DNA of 64,000 nucleotides, taken from NCBI RefSeq assembly GCF_900186865.1, contig NZ_LT906480.1, forward strand, positions 1,382,001 to 1,446,000, given 5' to 3'. This DNA comes from Stenotrophomonas maltophilia. GTDB taxonomy: Bacteria; Pseudomonadota; Gammaproteobacteria; Xanthomonadales; Xanthomonadaceae. Made by a program: the position numbers and the translations under genes. The notes below the pieces were generated by a model. The model was not told the DNA's origin and did no database searches. It saw nothing but the letters and a program-made list of their open reading frames with translations. Below are positions 16,600 to 24,268 of this stretch, piece after piece. Within the stretch, counting starts at the first letter, position 1. Each line of letters starts with the position of its first letter.

Positions 16600-18516
16600 T
16601 CACGCGGTGGGTCCTCTGCACGTCAGCGTCAGCGTCTGGTAGTCCACCCGCACGGGGTTGTAGAACTGGCGATACCAGTTGAACGCGAAGGTCTCGCCCA
16701 CGTTGTGCTCGTTGCACGCCGGCAGGCCTTGCTGGGTGCCAAACCCACCGTTGGGCGTGCATCCAGCCTGGCCCGTGCAGGTGGTGTAGGGCGTCGAAGC
16801 CACAACCGAGGATGCAGGCCACTCCCAACGATACGGATTGTTGGTCTTGCCCACCAAATCGGACGCGCACGCTTGCCGGCACACGGCCAAAGAGGTGCCG
16901 CCGCTGGTCCAGTTGTAGTCGCAGTAATGCATGCCCATGTTGGAGACACATTCAAAATCGTAGGAGTAGGCATAACGGATGTTCCCCGCGTCCGAAAGCG
17001 TGTTGCATTGCTCTTCGTAAAAAGCCGACTCGCTCACGTTGGCGGGCCAGTTGCCGGGCATCGGTGCGGGCGTCTCCACCCGTTGGATGGGCACGTTGGC
17101 GATGGCCCAGTCCAGCTTTGCTTTCTCCGCTGGCGTCAGGCGCACCACCGCATCGGGATACCAGTAAGAAATGCCACTCGAACCCGAGGGGGGCGGCACG
17201 TCCTGCCCATCGGCCGTGTGCCACGCCACAACCTGCAAGCTCCCATCGCTGCAGCGAGCAGCCGTGGGCTTGCATGTGTTGACCTCGTTGCGACGCGCCC
17301 CTGTATCCACCCAGTTGGACCAGCCGCCATAAGTGGGGCCGGGCAGAGCGGTGGTGCCAAACGGGCAGTGGGTAAACACGTCCCTCGACCGCACCTGCTG
17401 CCGTTCCCAGGTGTGCGTGCCGGTTTGACCCGACGGGCAGGCTTGCGACGTGGGGAGCCATTGATCGCGTTCCTCACGGGTGCTCCACGGGCAGGCCTGG
17501 CAATCCCTCGTCGTCACGGCCGCCACCGTCTGGGCTTGAACCCACGCCTCGGGATGCTCCCACGCGGCGTCTGAGTTTGGATCCACGTCGCCGGGAGCGC
17601 AGACCTGGCGCGTGCGCACCGTCTCTGTGCCCCACGTGCCCGCCGGACAGCTCGCCCGGGCCGCCGAGCTTTCCGATTGCCGGCACGGCACCAAGGCCGG
17701 CGGAGCCGGGGTGGGGACCGGCGTTGGGAGCGGCTGAGGCACCGGAACGCTGGGCGCAACAGGAAGCGGCGGAACCGCCGGGGAAGGAGCAACCCCAGGG
17801 CTTGGCGACACGCTCCCAGGAACGCCCGGCACTGCATCGGGCACGCTGGGAGCGGTGGATACGGGCCCAGCCGGGGTTGGCGTTGAAGGGGCCGGGAACG
17901 CGGGCGTGGAGGGAGTGGGAAGCGTGGGCACCACGGCCACCGACGACCCGGCGACCAGGCCTGAGTAATAGACGACGTCGACCACGGCCCCATCGGCCCC
18001 GCACGCCAATCCCAGCCCGGGGACGTCCAGGGTTCCGCCGTTGCCCAACAAAACACTGGTGTTGCCCACGATCACGTCCCGCACGTTCGCGTCGCCCGCA
18101 AGGGCGGAGACGAACGGCACGCAGGCCCGCGCAGGAAGCCCGGACAGCCCCACGGAAAAGGCATCCCCCGCCAAGCGCACCGTGGCCGGGGACACAGTCA
18201 CTGCACCACCCCACGCGTTGCTCATGGTCGCTGCGCTGGCTTGGCGGAAGTCGGTGGGAGCGAGCCCATCCTCAAGGACGTTCAACGTGCTGACGCCGCG
18301 GAACGTGCCGATGACGCCATGAGACCGATCAACGCGGCTGGCCAGGTCCCGAACGTTCTCGACGTCCGAGGCCACGTTGACCCGGGTGGTGACGCGGGGG
18401 TAGACCCAAAACGCGGCGGCCCCCATCGCCGTGGCAACCCCCAATGCGAGCAGCAACTCGACCAGGCCAAAGCCTGGGGCAGGAGAACGACGGCGAGGGC
18501 GGGCTTGCGGTGTCAT
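16600..18516 (-). CDS. Type IV prepilin-like protein with Pro-rich linker and Cys-rich tail
   Basis: 638 residues from ATG 18516. The leader M-T-P-Q-A-R-P-R-R-R-S-P-A-P-G is followed by F-G-L-V-E-L-L-L-A-L-G-V, a prepilin-peptidase site (G at -1, F at +1, E at +5) and the hydrophobic N-terminal helix. A pilin-like head runs to about residue 195. Then come about 85 residues rich in proline, threonine and valine, and a tail of about 350 residues with many cysteines in C-P-x-G-T/Q patterns resembling thrombospondin-like modules. This fits a pilus-tip adhesin of the PilV/PilS kind used in mating-pair selection; the role is inferred. No pilus assembly genes are in the window. Longer in-frame starts (18528, 18537) are possible. 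Confidence 0.7.
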   Translation of the reverse strand: MTPQARPRRRSPAPGFGLVELLLALGVATAMGAAAFWVYPRVTTRVNVASDVENVRDLASRVDRSHGVIGTFRGVSTLNVLEDGLAPTDFRQASAATMSNAWGGAVTVSPATVRLAGDAFSVGLSGLPARACVPFVSALAGDANVRDVIVGNTSVLLGNGGTLDVPGLGLACGADGAVVDVVYYSGLVAGSSVAVVPTLPTPSTPAFPAPSTPTPAGPVSTAPSVPDAVPGVPGSVSPSPGVAPSPAVPPLPVAPSVPVPQPLPTPVPTPAPPALVPCRQSESSAARASCPAGTWGTETVRTRQVCAPGDVDPNSDAAWEHPEAWVQAQTVAAVTTRDCQACPWSTREERDQWLPTSQACPSGQTGTHTWERQQVRSRDVFTHCPFGTTALPGPTYGGWSNWVDTGARRNEVNTCKPTAARCSDGSLQVVAWHTADGQDVPPPSGSSGISYWYPDAVVRLTPAEKAKLDWAIANVPIQRVETPAPMPGNWPANVSESAFYEEQCNTLSDAGNIRYAYSYDFECVSNMGMHYCDYNWTSGGTSLAVCRQACASDLVGKTNNPYRWEWPASSVVASTPYTTCTGQAGCTPNGGFGTQQGLPACNEHNVGETFAFNWYRQFYNPVRVDYQTLTLTCRGPTA

Positions 18517-18571
18517 GCATTTCAGCATGCGACACAACCGCGTTTTGACAAGCCCTGAGAGCAGTTCCTTA

Positions 18572-18581
18572 TTTTAGTCAA
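18572..18581 (+). promoter_or_regulatory. TTTTAGTCAA box ahead of the 18689 operon
   Basis: Perfect copy of the motif, same strand, 107 bases before the ATG at 18689. Confidence 0.5.
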
Positions 18582-18650
18582 AAATGTTTTGAATCAATGG
18601 GTTGACATCGGTTGGCGATGTGGTTGGATCGTGGTGTAGGAGCGGTTTAA

Positions 18651-18670
18651 TGGGTAAACCGACCTACCCA
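18651..18670. promoter_or_regulatory. TGGGTA/TACCCA inverted repeat
   Basis: TGGGTA, 8-base spacer, TACCCA, directly ahead of the ribosome site of the 18689 gene. A related repeat with 7-base arms occurs at 39860-39879, and half-site versions (CTACCCATAAAA) occur at 19762 and 32873. Likely a repressor site. Confidence 0.5.
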
Positions 18671-18688
18671 CAAAAAGAGAGTGAAGAC

Positions 18689-18877
18689 ATGAAGATTCAT
18701 CCCGTCGAGCCTGCCAGCACTGACCTGGCGCATTTCCAACTCCACACGGCCGCGCGGTTCCTGGACGGCACCAATGGCTTCAATCAGCTGGCCGACAAGC
18801 ACCGCAGGATCCAGCGCTTGGCCACCCGCGCCCGCCATGAGCGGCGTTGGAAGAAGGAAGAGGAGCGCTTCGCATGA
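18689..18877 (+). CDS. Small basic protein
   Basis: 62 residues starting M-K-I-H-P-V-E-P-A-S, ending in a highly charged helix (R-H-E-R-R-W-K-K-E-E-E-R). AGAGAGTG lies ahead of the ATG. The stop overlaps the next start (ATGA). No family recognised. Confidence 0.5.
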   Translation: MKIHPVEPASTDLAHFQLHTAARFLDGTNGFNQLADKHRRIQRLATRARHERRWKKEEERFA

Positions 18878-19119
18878 GCCTCTTGAACATGGCCCTGCTG
18901 TTTGTCGGTCTCCTGGGCACCGCGGTGTTCTACCGGGACCTGGTCGCCAACCCCATCTCCGCCGGGCGCGCCCTGGTGCGCCTCTATCGCGTGTCAGCTC
19001 CTGTTCGACTGGGCAGCAAGGCCCAGGAAGCATCCCGGCAGTGGTGGAGCATCGTGCTGGTGCCGTTCTACGCGTTGGTGGCCCTGGTGCTCATCGGGGT
19101 TCTGGGAGGTGGGCAATGA
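18874..19119 (+). CDS. Small two-helix membrane protein
   Basis: 81 residues with hydrophobic segments at the N-terminus (M-A-L-L-F-V-G-L-L-G-T-A-V-F) and C-terminus (I-V-L-V-P-F-Y-A-L-V-A-L-V-L-I-G-V-L) and a short basic loop. Coupled by ATGA overlaps to the genes on both sides. Function unknown. Confidence 0.5.
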   Translation: MSLLNMALLFVGLLGTAVFYRDLVANPISAGRALVRLYRVSAPVRLGSKAQEASRQWWSIVLVPFYALVALVLIGVLGGGQ

Positions 19120-19589
19120 GTGCCGGGACTGAAAGCCTCATCAGGGCCATCCAAACCAACGACCCGCTGGCCTTCTATGGGTGGCTCCACACACTCAAGG
19201 GGACGCCCGACCTGGACGCTGGCGTGGCCGGCGATCCTGGTATCACCGCGTTGGCCGTCGCCTCCCTCATGTATTCCAAGGCCATCCAGTCGGACCCGGT
19301 CCTGGCGACGCGTTATGCGGCGATGATTGAGGTGCTTATGGACGCCGGGGCCAATCCGCTGGTTCAGATCGGGGAGCGGTTCGTGGTGCGACGGGGGCAC
19401 AACGGGAAGCTGGAGCGGCGACGGGTGGACCAAGGCCGAACGCTGGCGGAGGTCTGCGGGGGCGTTCTTTGCCCGGCGATGCAGGCATGGTTTGGACGCC
19501 AACGGGCAGGCAAATGGTCCAATACCGCGCTTCATCGCCCTCATCCCGCCTACGCCCACCTCCGTCGCAACCACAAAGCCATGGCCTGA
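19116..19589 (+). CDS. Ankyrin-like protein
   Basis: 157 residues. The block G-D-P-G-I-T-A-L-A-V-A-S-L-M-Y followed by R-Y-A-A-M-I-E-V-L-M-D-A-G-A-N-P-L resembles a pair of ankyrin repeats (T-A-L-x-x-A, L-L-x-x-G-A-x-P). A clearer ankyrin protein is encoded at 33319-34389. The start is fixed by the ATGA overlap with the upstream membrane protein gene. Probably a protein-interaction module in the same operon; partner unknown. Confidence 0.5.
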   Translation: MSAGTESLIRAIQTNDPLAFYGWLHTLKGTPDLDAGVAGDPGITALAVASLMYSKAIQSDPVLATRYAAMIEVLMDAGANPLVQIGERFVVRRGHNGKLERRRVDQGRTLAEVCGGVLCPAMQAWFGRQRAGKWSNTALHRPHPAYAHLRRNHKAMA

Positions 19590-19785
19590 CGCCCAGGGCG
19601 GCGGCTGCTCGCCGCCGAAAAGCGGGGTGGAAACCACGGTAGGGTGGGCCACGGCTCCCGCCGGGCCCCGGGGAGCTGAACCTAAGACGTCTGCACCGCT
19701 GAAACCCCCTAGCTGCATGGCTCTTGCGGGATTAGGTTTGCATCGTAGTGTGTTGCACGACCTACCCATAAAAGGATCCCATCTG

Positions 19786-20373
19786 ATGCGTCTCGTTGTC
19801 TGCTGCTTCAAGGGGGGCGTGGGGCGCACCACGCTTTCGCTCAACCTCGCCGCCGCGTTTGCCGGCCAATCCCGTGTGCTCGTCAACGACCGTGACCCTC
19901 AATGTGGTTCGGTCGCTTGGTCTGCGATGAGCGACGGGGAGACCCCGTTTACCGTGAGCCGTGCCTCATCCTCAGGCTTCGACCTGGAGATTCAAGACCT
20001 GCCGCCCAGCGCCCCAGTGAAAGACCAGCTGCCGGACGCGGACCTCTATCTAGTTCCCACGTTGCTCGATGGTGGATCGTTTGTGGTCTATTTGCGGACG
20101 ATTGAAACCCTGCGACGACAGGGCAAGCCCTTCCTGCCGGTCGCCAACCGAGTCAACCTCAAGCGGGCGGAGCACCGCCGCCGGCTGGAAGATCCCAGCC
20201 TGGCAGGCGCCATCGTCATTCCCGAACGCGCAGCACTGGCCAGCTATTACGAACTGGGGGAAACCGTGTTCTCCATGCGAGGAGCTGGGGTGGACAAGGC
20301 CCGAGAAGACATTTTGCGGGTAGGTCAGGCTATCCAAAAAAGATTGGCCAACCCGGGCCGGTGGCAGGCATGA
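19786..20373 (+). CDS. ParA family ATPase
   Basis: 195 residues, the short type Ib size without an N-terminal DNA-binding domain. The deviant Walker A reads K-G-G-V-G-R-T-T at residues 9-16: the signature lysine K9 is kept, but the P-loop lysine is replaced by R14. The D-R-D-P-Q-C-G-S motif follows at about 36-43, matching the D-x-D-P-Q-x-S of ParA. AAAGGAT precedes the ATG and a CTACCCATAAAA sequence sits 23 bases upstream, a likely operator. It overlaps the next gene (ATGA), so the pair forms a partition-like cassette, perhaps to stabilise an excised circular form of the element. Confidence 0.85.
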   Translation: MRLVVCCFKGGVGRTTLSLNLAAAFAGQSRVLVNDRDPQCGSVAWSAMSDGETPFTVSRASSSGFDLEIQDLPPSAPVKDQLPDADLYLVPTLLDGGSFVVYLRTIETLRRQGKPFLPVANRVNLKRAEHRRRLEDPSLAGAIVIPERAALASYYELGETVFSMRGAGVDKAREDILRVGQAIQKRLANPGRWQA

Positions 20374-20939
20374 TGGAGCTCCCAATGCTGCCCCTGCCGG
20401 ACCTCATGGCTGCCAAGAAGACCCCCGCCAAGAACGCCGTTGCCAAAGCCCGCAAAGACCTGTCCAAAGCCGCGAAAGTGGTCCACGCCAAGCCGCAACG
20501 CACGTATGCGCCGCTCATTGATCTGGACCAGTTTTCCGAGGAGCAGCTGGCAGAGCTGATGGTGGCTGCAGGGGACGCGCCTGGGCGCAAGACCTATTTC
20601 GACTACAGCGAAGAGCAGCCCTTTATCCGGTCGGGGAAGAAGGTGTATCTCGAAGTGGGGCGTGGTAGCCAGATGTTTGACTATCGAGACGCCCAGGGCG
20701 TCAGGACCGAGAGAACGATGGTGACCGTGCCGCCCAAGCTCCGCGATCAGCTCCAGGATTTGACGGGAGAAGAGAGCCCGGTGATCACCACTGCGATCAT
20801 CGCCTTGGCGTCCTGGGCCTGCCAGGAACTAAAAAGGAGCAAGCGGCGCTTGGTGGTGGCGACGGCGACCGACGACCTGGATCCGGTGCGGAAACAGGTC
20901 CGGAAGGCGATTGTGGGGCGGGCGAGGAAACAACGGTAG
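20370..20939 (+). CDS. Probable ParA partner, RHH-like
   Basis: 189 residues from ATG 20370, overlapping the parA stop. The N-terminal third is lysine/alanine-rich and disordered. The C-terminal half has R-T-M-V-T-V-P-P-K-L-R-D-Q-L-Q-D-L then two helices, a beta-helix-helix pattern like ribbon-helix-helix centromere-binding proteins. No HTH of the ParB type is visible. By position it should be the partition-site binding protein; which repeat it binds (TTTTAGTCAA boxes or TGGGTA/TACCCA) is open. A terminator follows 22 bases after the stop. Confidence 0.55.
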   Translation: MMELPMLPLPDLMAAKKTPAKNAVAKARKDLSKAAKVVHAKPQRTYAPLIDLDQFSEEQLAELMVAAGDAPGRKTYFDYSEEQPFIRSGKKVYLEVGRGSQMFDYRDAQGVRTERTMVTVPPKLRDQLQDLTGEESPVITTAIIALASWACQELKRSKRRLVVATATDDLDPVRKQVRKAIVGRARKQR

Positions 20940-20961
20940 CCCTGGGTTGGTAGTGAACGAC

Positions 20962-20985
20962 AGGCGGCCATGGGCCGCCTTTTTT
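20962..20985 (+). terminator. Terminator after the parA operon
   Basis: AGGCGGCC, loop ATG, GGCCGCCT, then five or more T. Confidence 0.85.
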
Positions 20986-21151
20986 ATGGCTGGCGGCGGG
21001 TGGAAAGAGCAACGGCAAAAGCGGCTCAAAGCAAAAGCGGCATGGGGAAAAGGCGGGTGGGGCCTCGGCTTCCGCCGAGCCCGGTGCTTGGCTGGAAGTG
21101 TGAGGCGTTTCAGGGTTTTCGTGTCTTTTGCGGTTGCCCGTCACTTCTGCA

Positions 21152-21161
21152 CTTTAGTCAA
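21152..21161 (+). promoter_or_regulatory. CTTTAGTCAA box ahead of 21262
   Basis: One-base variant of TTTTAGTCAA, same strand, 100 bases before the ATG at 21262, inside the repeat cassette. Confidence 0.5.
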
Positions 21162-21261
21162 ATAAATGTGTTGTTTTCGGGTTTACATTTTTACGCTCTG
21201 TCGTAGCCTGGATTTGTAGGGAGGCAATACCGCTGACCTGAAAACCAAACAAGGATTCATC

Positions 21262-21486
21262 ATGAAAACCCCTCGCCGCCAAACCCTCGAAAACCGCGCC
21301 GCCCGTTTGGGGCTGCGACTCTCAGAAGCTGGGCTCCACGTCAAAATGGAAGCCGCCAACAACTGCGAAGCCATGCTGCGGTGGGAGCTTTCGGACGGGA
21401 AATACCAAGACAGTCTTTGCGGGTATGCCACCCTGGCCGAGGTTTCCGAGGCGTTGGATCACAAGGAAATCATGGCAGAGCTATGA
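21262..21486 (+). CDS. Small protein, unknown function
   Basis: 74 residues: M-K-T-P-R-R-Q-T-L-E-N-R-A-A-R-L-G-L-R-L-S-E-A-G, then a beta-strand region (M-L-R-W-E-L-S-D-G-K-Y) and a helix ending E-A-L-D-H-K-E-I-M. AAGGATTCATC precedes the ATG. It stands alone between two copies of the 300-bp cassette, one supplying its promoter and the other its terminator. Family not recognised. Confidence 0.55.
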   Translation: MKTPRRQTLENRAARLGLRLSEAGLHVKMEAANNCEAMLRWELSDGKYQDSLCGYATLAEVSEALDHKEIMAEL

Positions 21487-21524
21487 GCAGGTCCTACGCC
21501 ATCCCTGGGGTGGTAGTGAAAGAC

Positions 21525-21548
21525 AGGCGGCCATCGGCCGCCTTTTTT
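21525..21548 (+). terminator. Terminator after 21486
   Basis: AGGCGGCC, loop ATC, GGCCGCCT, then T-run. Confidence 0.85.
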
Positions 21549-21712
21549 ATGGCTGGCGGCGGGTGGAAAGAGCGACGGCAAAAGCGGCTAGAGCAAAAGC
21601 GTGTTGGGGAAAGGCGGGTGGGGCCTCGGCTTCCGCCGGGCCCGGTGCTTGGCTGGAAACGTGAGGCGTTTCAGGGTTTTTGTGTTTTCTGCGGTTGCCC
21701 GTCAGTTCTACA

Positions 21713-21722
21713 CTTTAGTCAA
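21713..21722 (+). promoter_or_regulatory. CTTTAGTCAA box ahead of 21824
   Basis: Same sequence and spacing as the box at 21152, 101 bases before the ATG at 21824. Confidence 0.5.
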
Positions 21723-21823
21723 ATAAATGTGTTGTTTTTGAGTTTACATTTTCAGGGCCTGTCGTAACCTGGATTTATAGGAAAGCAATACCGCTGACCG
21801 AAAAAGCCAAAAAGGTAACCGCC

Positions 21824-22042
21824 ATGCAAAAAAACACTTTCACCATCGAAGCTGACTACTCCACCAACAGCTGGAGCAGCAACTGGGAGCCCATCGACAA
21901 CGCGGAATACTCGACACTCGCCGAAGCCGAAGCCGGCATGGAAGATCTGGAGCAGAAACTGGGCTGGCGCAACATGCGCATCGTGGATGAAACGCGTTTT
22001 GTTTGGGCCTACGGACAGGAGGGCGAGGATGAAGATGCCTAA
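21824..22042 (+). CDS. Small acidic protein
   Basis: 72 residues, M-Q-K-N-T-F-T-I-E-A-D-Y-S-T-N-S-W, acidic C-terminus (G-Q-E-G-E-D-E-D-A). The beta-rich start followed by L-A-E-A-E-A-G-M-E-D-L-E-Q-K-L and V-D-E-T-R-F-V-W resembles small alpha/beta folds, but no family is recognised. It overlaps the next gene by 14 bases. Confidence 0.5.
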   Translation: MQKNTFTIEADYSTNSWSSNWEPIDNAEYSTLAEAEAGMEDLEQKLGWRNMRIVDETRFVWAYGQEGEDEDA

Positions 22043-22244
22043 GCTCTATGCCATCCAATCCAAGCAACCGGCCCCGCGCCGGTTGTCTGGACCGAAGAAA
22101 GAGCTGATCTACGTCGATGCATCCAACGTTCTGATTGAAAGCGATGCGCATGTCCTAGATATGCGAGAGCTTCTCAAGCTCCACAAAGAAGATTTAAAAA
22201 AGAGGAGCAATAGCGTTTTGCAGGAGATCGCTCGTGGTTCGTAA
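22029..22244 (+). CDS. Small protein sharing its N-terminus with the 22234 gene
   Basis: 71 residues. The opening K-L-Y-A-I-Q-S-K-Q-P-A-P-R-R-L matches the start of the next protein (P-Y-A-I-R-P-K-Q-P-A-P-R-R-L), so the two share a duplicated 5' end. After that it diverges into an acidic helical tail (M-R-E-L-L-K-L-H-K-E-D-L-K-K-R). It overlaps both neighbours, so 21824-22593 is one translationally coupled operon. Function unknown. Confidence 0.5.
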   Translation: MKMPKLYAIQSKQPAPRRLSGPKKELIYVDASNVLIESDAHVLDMRELLKLHKEDLKKRSNSVLQEIARGS

Positions 22245-22593
22245 CCCCTACGCCATCCGACCCAAGCAGCCGGCCCCGCGCCGGCTGCCCACGGTTCGCA
22301 TTGCCCCGGCCAAGGCGGCCGCATTCCGGGCTCTCGCTCGCCAGCAGGGGCTCACGGCCAGCAGTGCATTGGCTGCCCTGGTGGCCACCCATGCCGACAT
22401 CCGGCAGCCGTTCGGGCCCCGAGTCCGTGCCAAGCATGGGCCGGATGGGAAGCGTTACGGCGCGATTTTGCCGGACCCGAAGGTGTCTGAAGAGGTGGCC
22501 CAGGGCCTGGTGCGGGATGCCCGAACGGCGGGGATCTCGCTGGGCGAGGCGATGCGGCAACTTGTAGATCGGTGTTTGGAGCAGAGCTGGTGA
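22234..22593 (+). CDS. Small protein paralogous to the 7220-7588 gene
   Basis: 119 residues from GTG 22234, overlapping the upstream stop. Shares A-A-F-R-A-L-A-R-Q-Q-G-L-T and H-A-D-I-R-Q-P-F, and the C-terminal G-I-S-L-G-E-A-M-R-Q-L-V-D, with the protein at 7220-7588. The paired helices suggest a small nucleic-acid-binding or dimerising protein; no firm family. The two copies lie in separate operons, each preceded by a repeat cassette and a TTTAGTCA box. Confidence 0.55.
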   Translation: MVRNPYAIRPKQPAPRRLPTVRIAPAKAAAFRALARQQGLTASSALAALVATHADIRQPFGPRVRAKHGPDGKRYGAILPDPKVSEEVAQGLVRDARTAGISLGEAMRQLVDRCLEQSW

Positions 22594-22626
22594 AGAATGC
22601 TGCAAGGCCATCGCAGCCGTTTTTGC

Positions 22627-24180
22627 TTACTCCGCAGAGGGGGAGGGTATTACTGCTGGCAAGGGCTTGGTATCTGATTCGATAACACTGGCTTGCCTAA
22701 GCTCCAGCCATTCCCGTAGTTCCGACACATAGAGTTGCCAATGCGGCGACCTTGAAGCGACATCAACTATGCGCGATAGGCCGGCAGCCCTGTTGATGTT
22801 AAGTGTGCTAATAATCAGCTCGATGAAGGAGTGCGTATCATCGACTGCTTCTATACCTTGTGCGAGTTCAATGATCTCAGTTCCTTCAATGTCATCTTGT
22901 GGTGGCAGACTACGGATCATCCAATGCAGCTGCGTCTCCGGCGCCGCAGCTGCATCATTCGCCGGGATAAGTTTTCTGATGCCTTCGAGGCAACGCTCAC
23001 GGCGCTCCGACGCGCTGGTTTCGGTTCCAGTTAGAACCGCGTTGACACGTTCCCGTCGCTGGTGTTCGCTTGCATAAACATCACCGTCCAGCAAGAACAG
23101 CTGAGATTCGACGCTGTGTGCTCCGGACAGCATCAATCCAGCAGCGAGGGTGAAGCAGTTTGTCGCCGCGCCATAGGATGTTATGTTTGCATAGCGCTTC
23201 ATTCCCAGCGAAAAAAGCTCGTGTTCCACGATTGTCAAGGTCATTTCGTCTTCGACAAAAACCTCAAGCGGCCGATCCCGTTCCCCGGTCAGTCGGTGGA
23301 GTGCCTCAGGCTTCGTATTTGAGAAGCAATACGTCTTGTTCTGATTTTTGACCGTGTGTAGGTGTTTGATGCTGGCAATCTTCGTGAGGTCAAGAATCGC
23401 CTCTCTGTGGGTTGTGAAGATTATCTGGAGCGATTTTTCTTTAGCTCGATCATGTAGGAGCTGCATCAAGCGAGTCAACGCGGCGGTGTGTAGTAGGAGG
23501 TCAACCTCATCAATCAGGATGAGTGAATACTTCGGCGCTTTGAAGACGACGGATAGGATTTCCAGAACTCTCTGCTCGCCCGCTCCCATGGCAAGCGCAG
23601 AATACCTGTTGCCATCGAGTGCAAGGCCATTGTATTTTCGTCCGGCATGCGCCTTGTGAACATTGAGCTCGGTATAGGCACGGTTGAACACTACACCCAT
23701 TTTTGCTTTTATGAGCGTGGCGTCAGCGTGCACCTCTGTTTGATAGTTGATGGCTGAGTTATAGGTCTCTTCCTCAATGCGAGGAACGCAGGACTTTATT
23801 CCGATGAAGTAAACGTCGCGCTCCGGGCGCCTCGAATAGCGAGGGGACCACCTGTCCGCCTTCTTTCTGTATTCGGTGCTGATGTCTTTATGCTCAGTCA
23901 AGCCGTCTCTAAATGAATGATGCATGATCAGCGAGCTGCCTGCCCACGTTGAATCGGATGTGGGAGTGAAGAACTCCCGAAACTGCCAGCTCTTGCCGTC
24001 CGATCCTTCGGGTGGCCTATAACAGCAAGCGAGCGCGTGCAATACCGTTGACTTGCCGCAACCATTCGGCCCGAGGATTGCAGTGAGCGGTTTCTCGTCG
24101 AATCGAATCTCATCCAAAGCCAAGATTCCCTTGAGCTTCGTGATGTTCAAGCCATGAATCACTTGCTGACTGATTGCCAT
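22627..24180 (-). CDS. OLD-like ATPase with TOPRIM-like domain
   Basis: 517 residues from ATG 24180 (an upstream in-frame ATG at 24249 is possible). The ABC-type ATPase has Walker A G-P-N-G-C-G-K-S at 37-44, a signature-like G-A-G-E-Q-R near 197, Walker B L-I-L-I-D-E-V-D near 221 and a T-T-H-R switch. C-terminal to it, V-F-V-E-D-E (about 311) and L-F-L-L-D-G-D (about 364) fit the acidic motifs of an OLD-type TOPRIM nuclease. Proteins of this plan (OLD, GajA, PtuA-like) act in phage defence. It is visibly AT-richer than its neighbours, a sign of separate acquisition. It follows the HNH-like gene with a gap of under 90 bases on the same strand. Confidence 0.7.
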   Translation of the reverse strand: MAISQQVIHGLNITKLKGILALDEIRFDEKPLTAILGPNGCGKSTVLHALACCYRPPEGSDGKSWQFREFFTPTSDSTWAGSSLIMHHSFRDGLTEHKDISTEYRKKADRWSPRYSRRPERDVYFIGIKSCVPRIEEETYNSAINYQTEVHADATLIKAKMGVVFNRAYTELNVHKAHAGRKYNGLALDGNRYSALAMGAGEQRVLEILSVVFKAPKYSLILIDEVDLLLHTAALTRLMQLLHDRAKEKSLQIIFTTHREAILDLTKIASIKHLHTVKNQNKTYCFSNTKPEALHRLTGERDRPLEVFVEDEMTLTIVEHELFSLGMKRYANITSYGAATNCFTLAAGLMLSGAHSVESQLFLLDGDVYASEHQRRERVNAVLTGTETSASERRERCLEGIRKLIPANDAAAAPETQLHWMIRSLPPQDDIEGTEIIELAQGIEAVDDTHSFIELIISTLNINRAAGLSRIVDVASRSPHWQLYVSELREWLELRQASVIESDTKPLPAVIPSPSAE

Positions 24181-24268
24181 TTCGTAGTCCCTTGACGATT
24201 CCTTTGTCGGGGCACTCAATCGATGCCCACCGTGCCGCTTCTGAGGCAATGATAGCGAGAGAGCGGCT

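Larger units (their letters stand above)
20941..21238 (+). repeat. Near-identical 300-bp cassette, copy 3
   Basis: Shares nearly every base block with 21504-21799: the CCTGGGNTGGTAGTGAA start, terminator, GGCTGGCGGCGGGTGGAAAG, GGGGCCTCGGCTTCCGCC hairpin, TGAGGCGTTTCAGGGTTTT, CTTTAGTCAA box, TAAATGTGTTGTTTT and GCAATACCGCTGACC. The two copies flank the gene at 21262, so that gene plus a cassette looks like a duplicated unit. No coding potential inside. Confidence 0.8.
21504..21799 (+). repeat. Near-identical 300-bp cassette, copy 4
   Basis: Second of the pair described at 20941-21238. It ends just ahead of the gene at 21824. It contains a terminator for the 21262 gene and a TTTAGTCAA box for the next operon. 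Confidence 0.8.
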
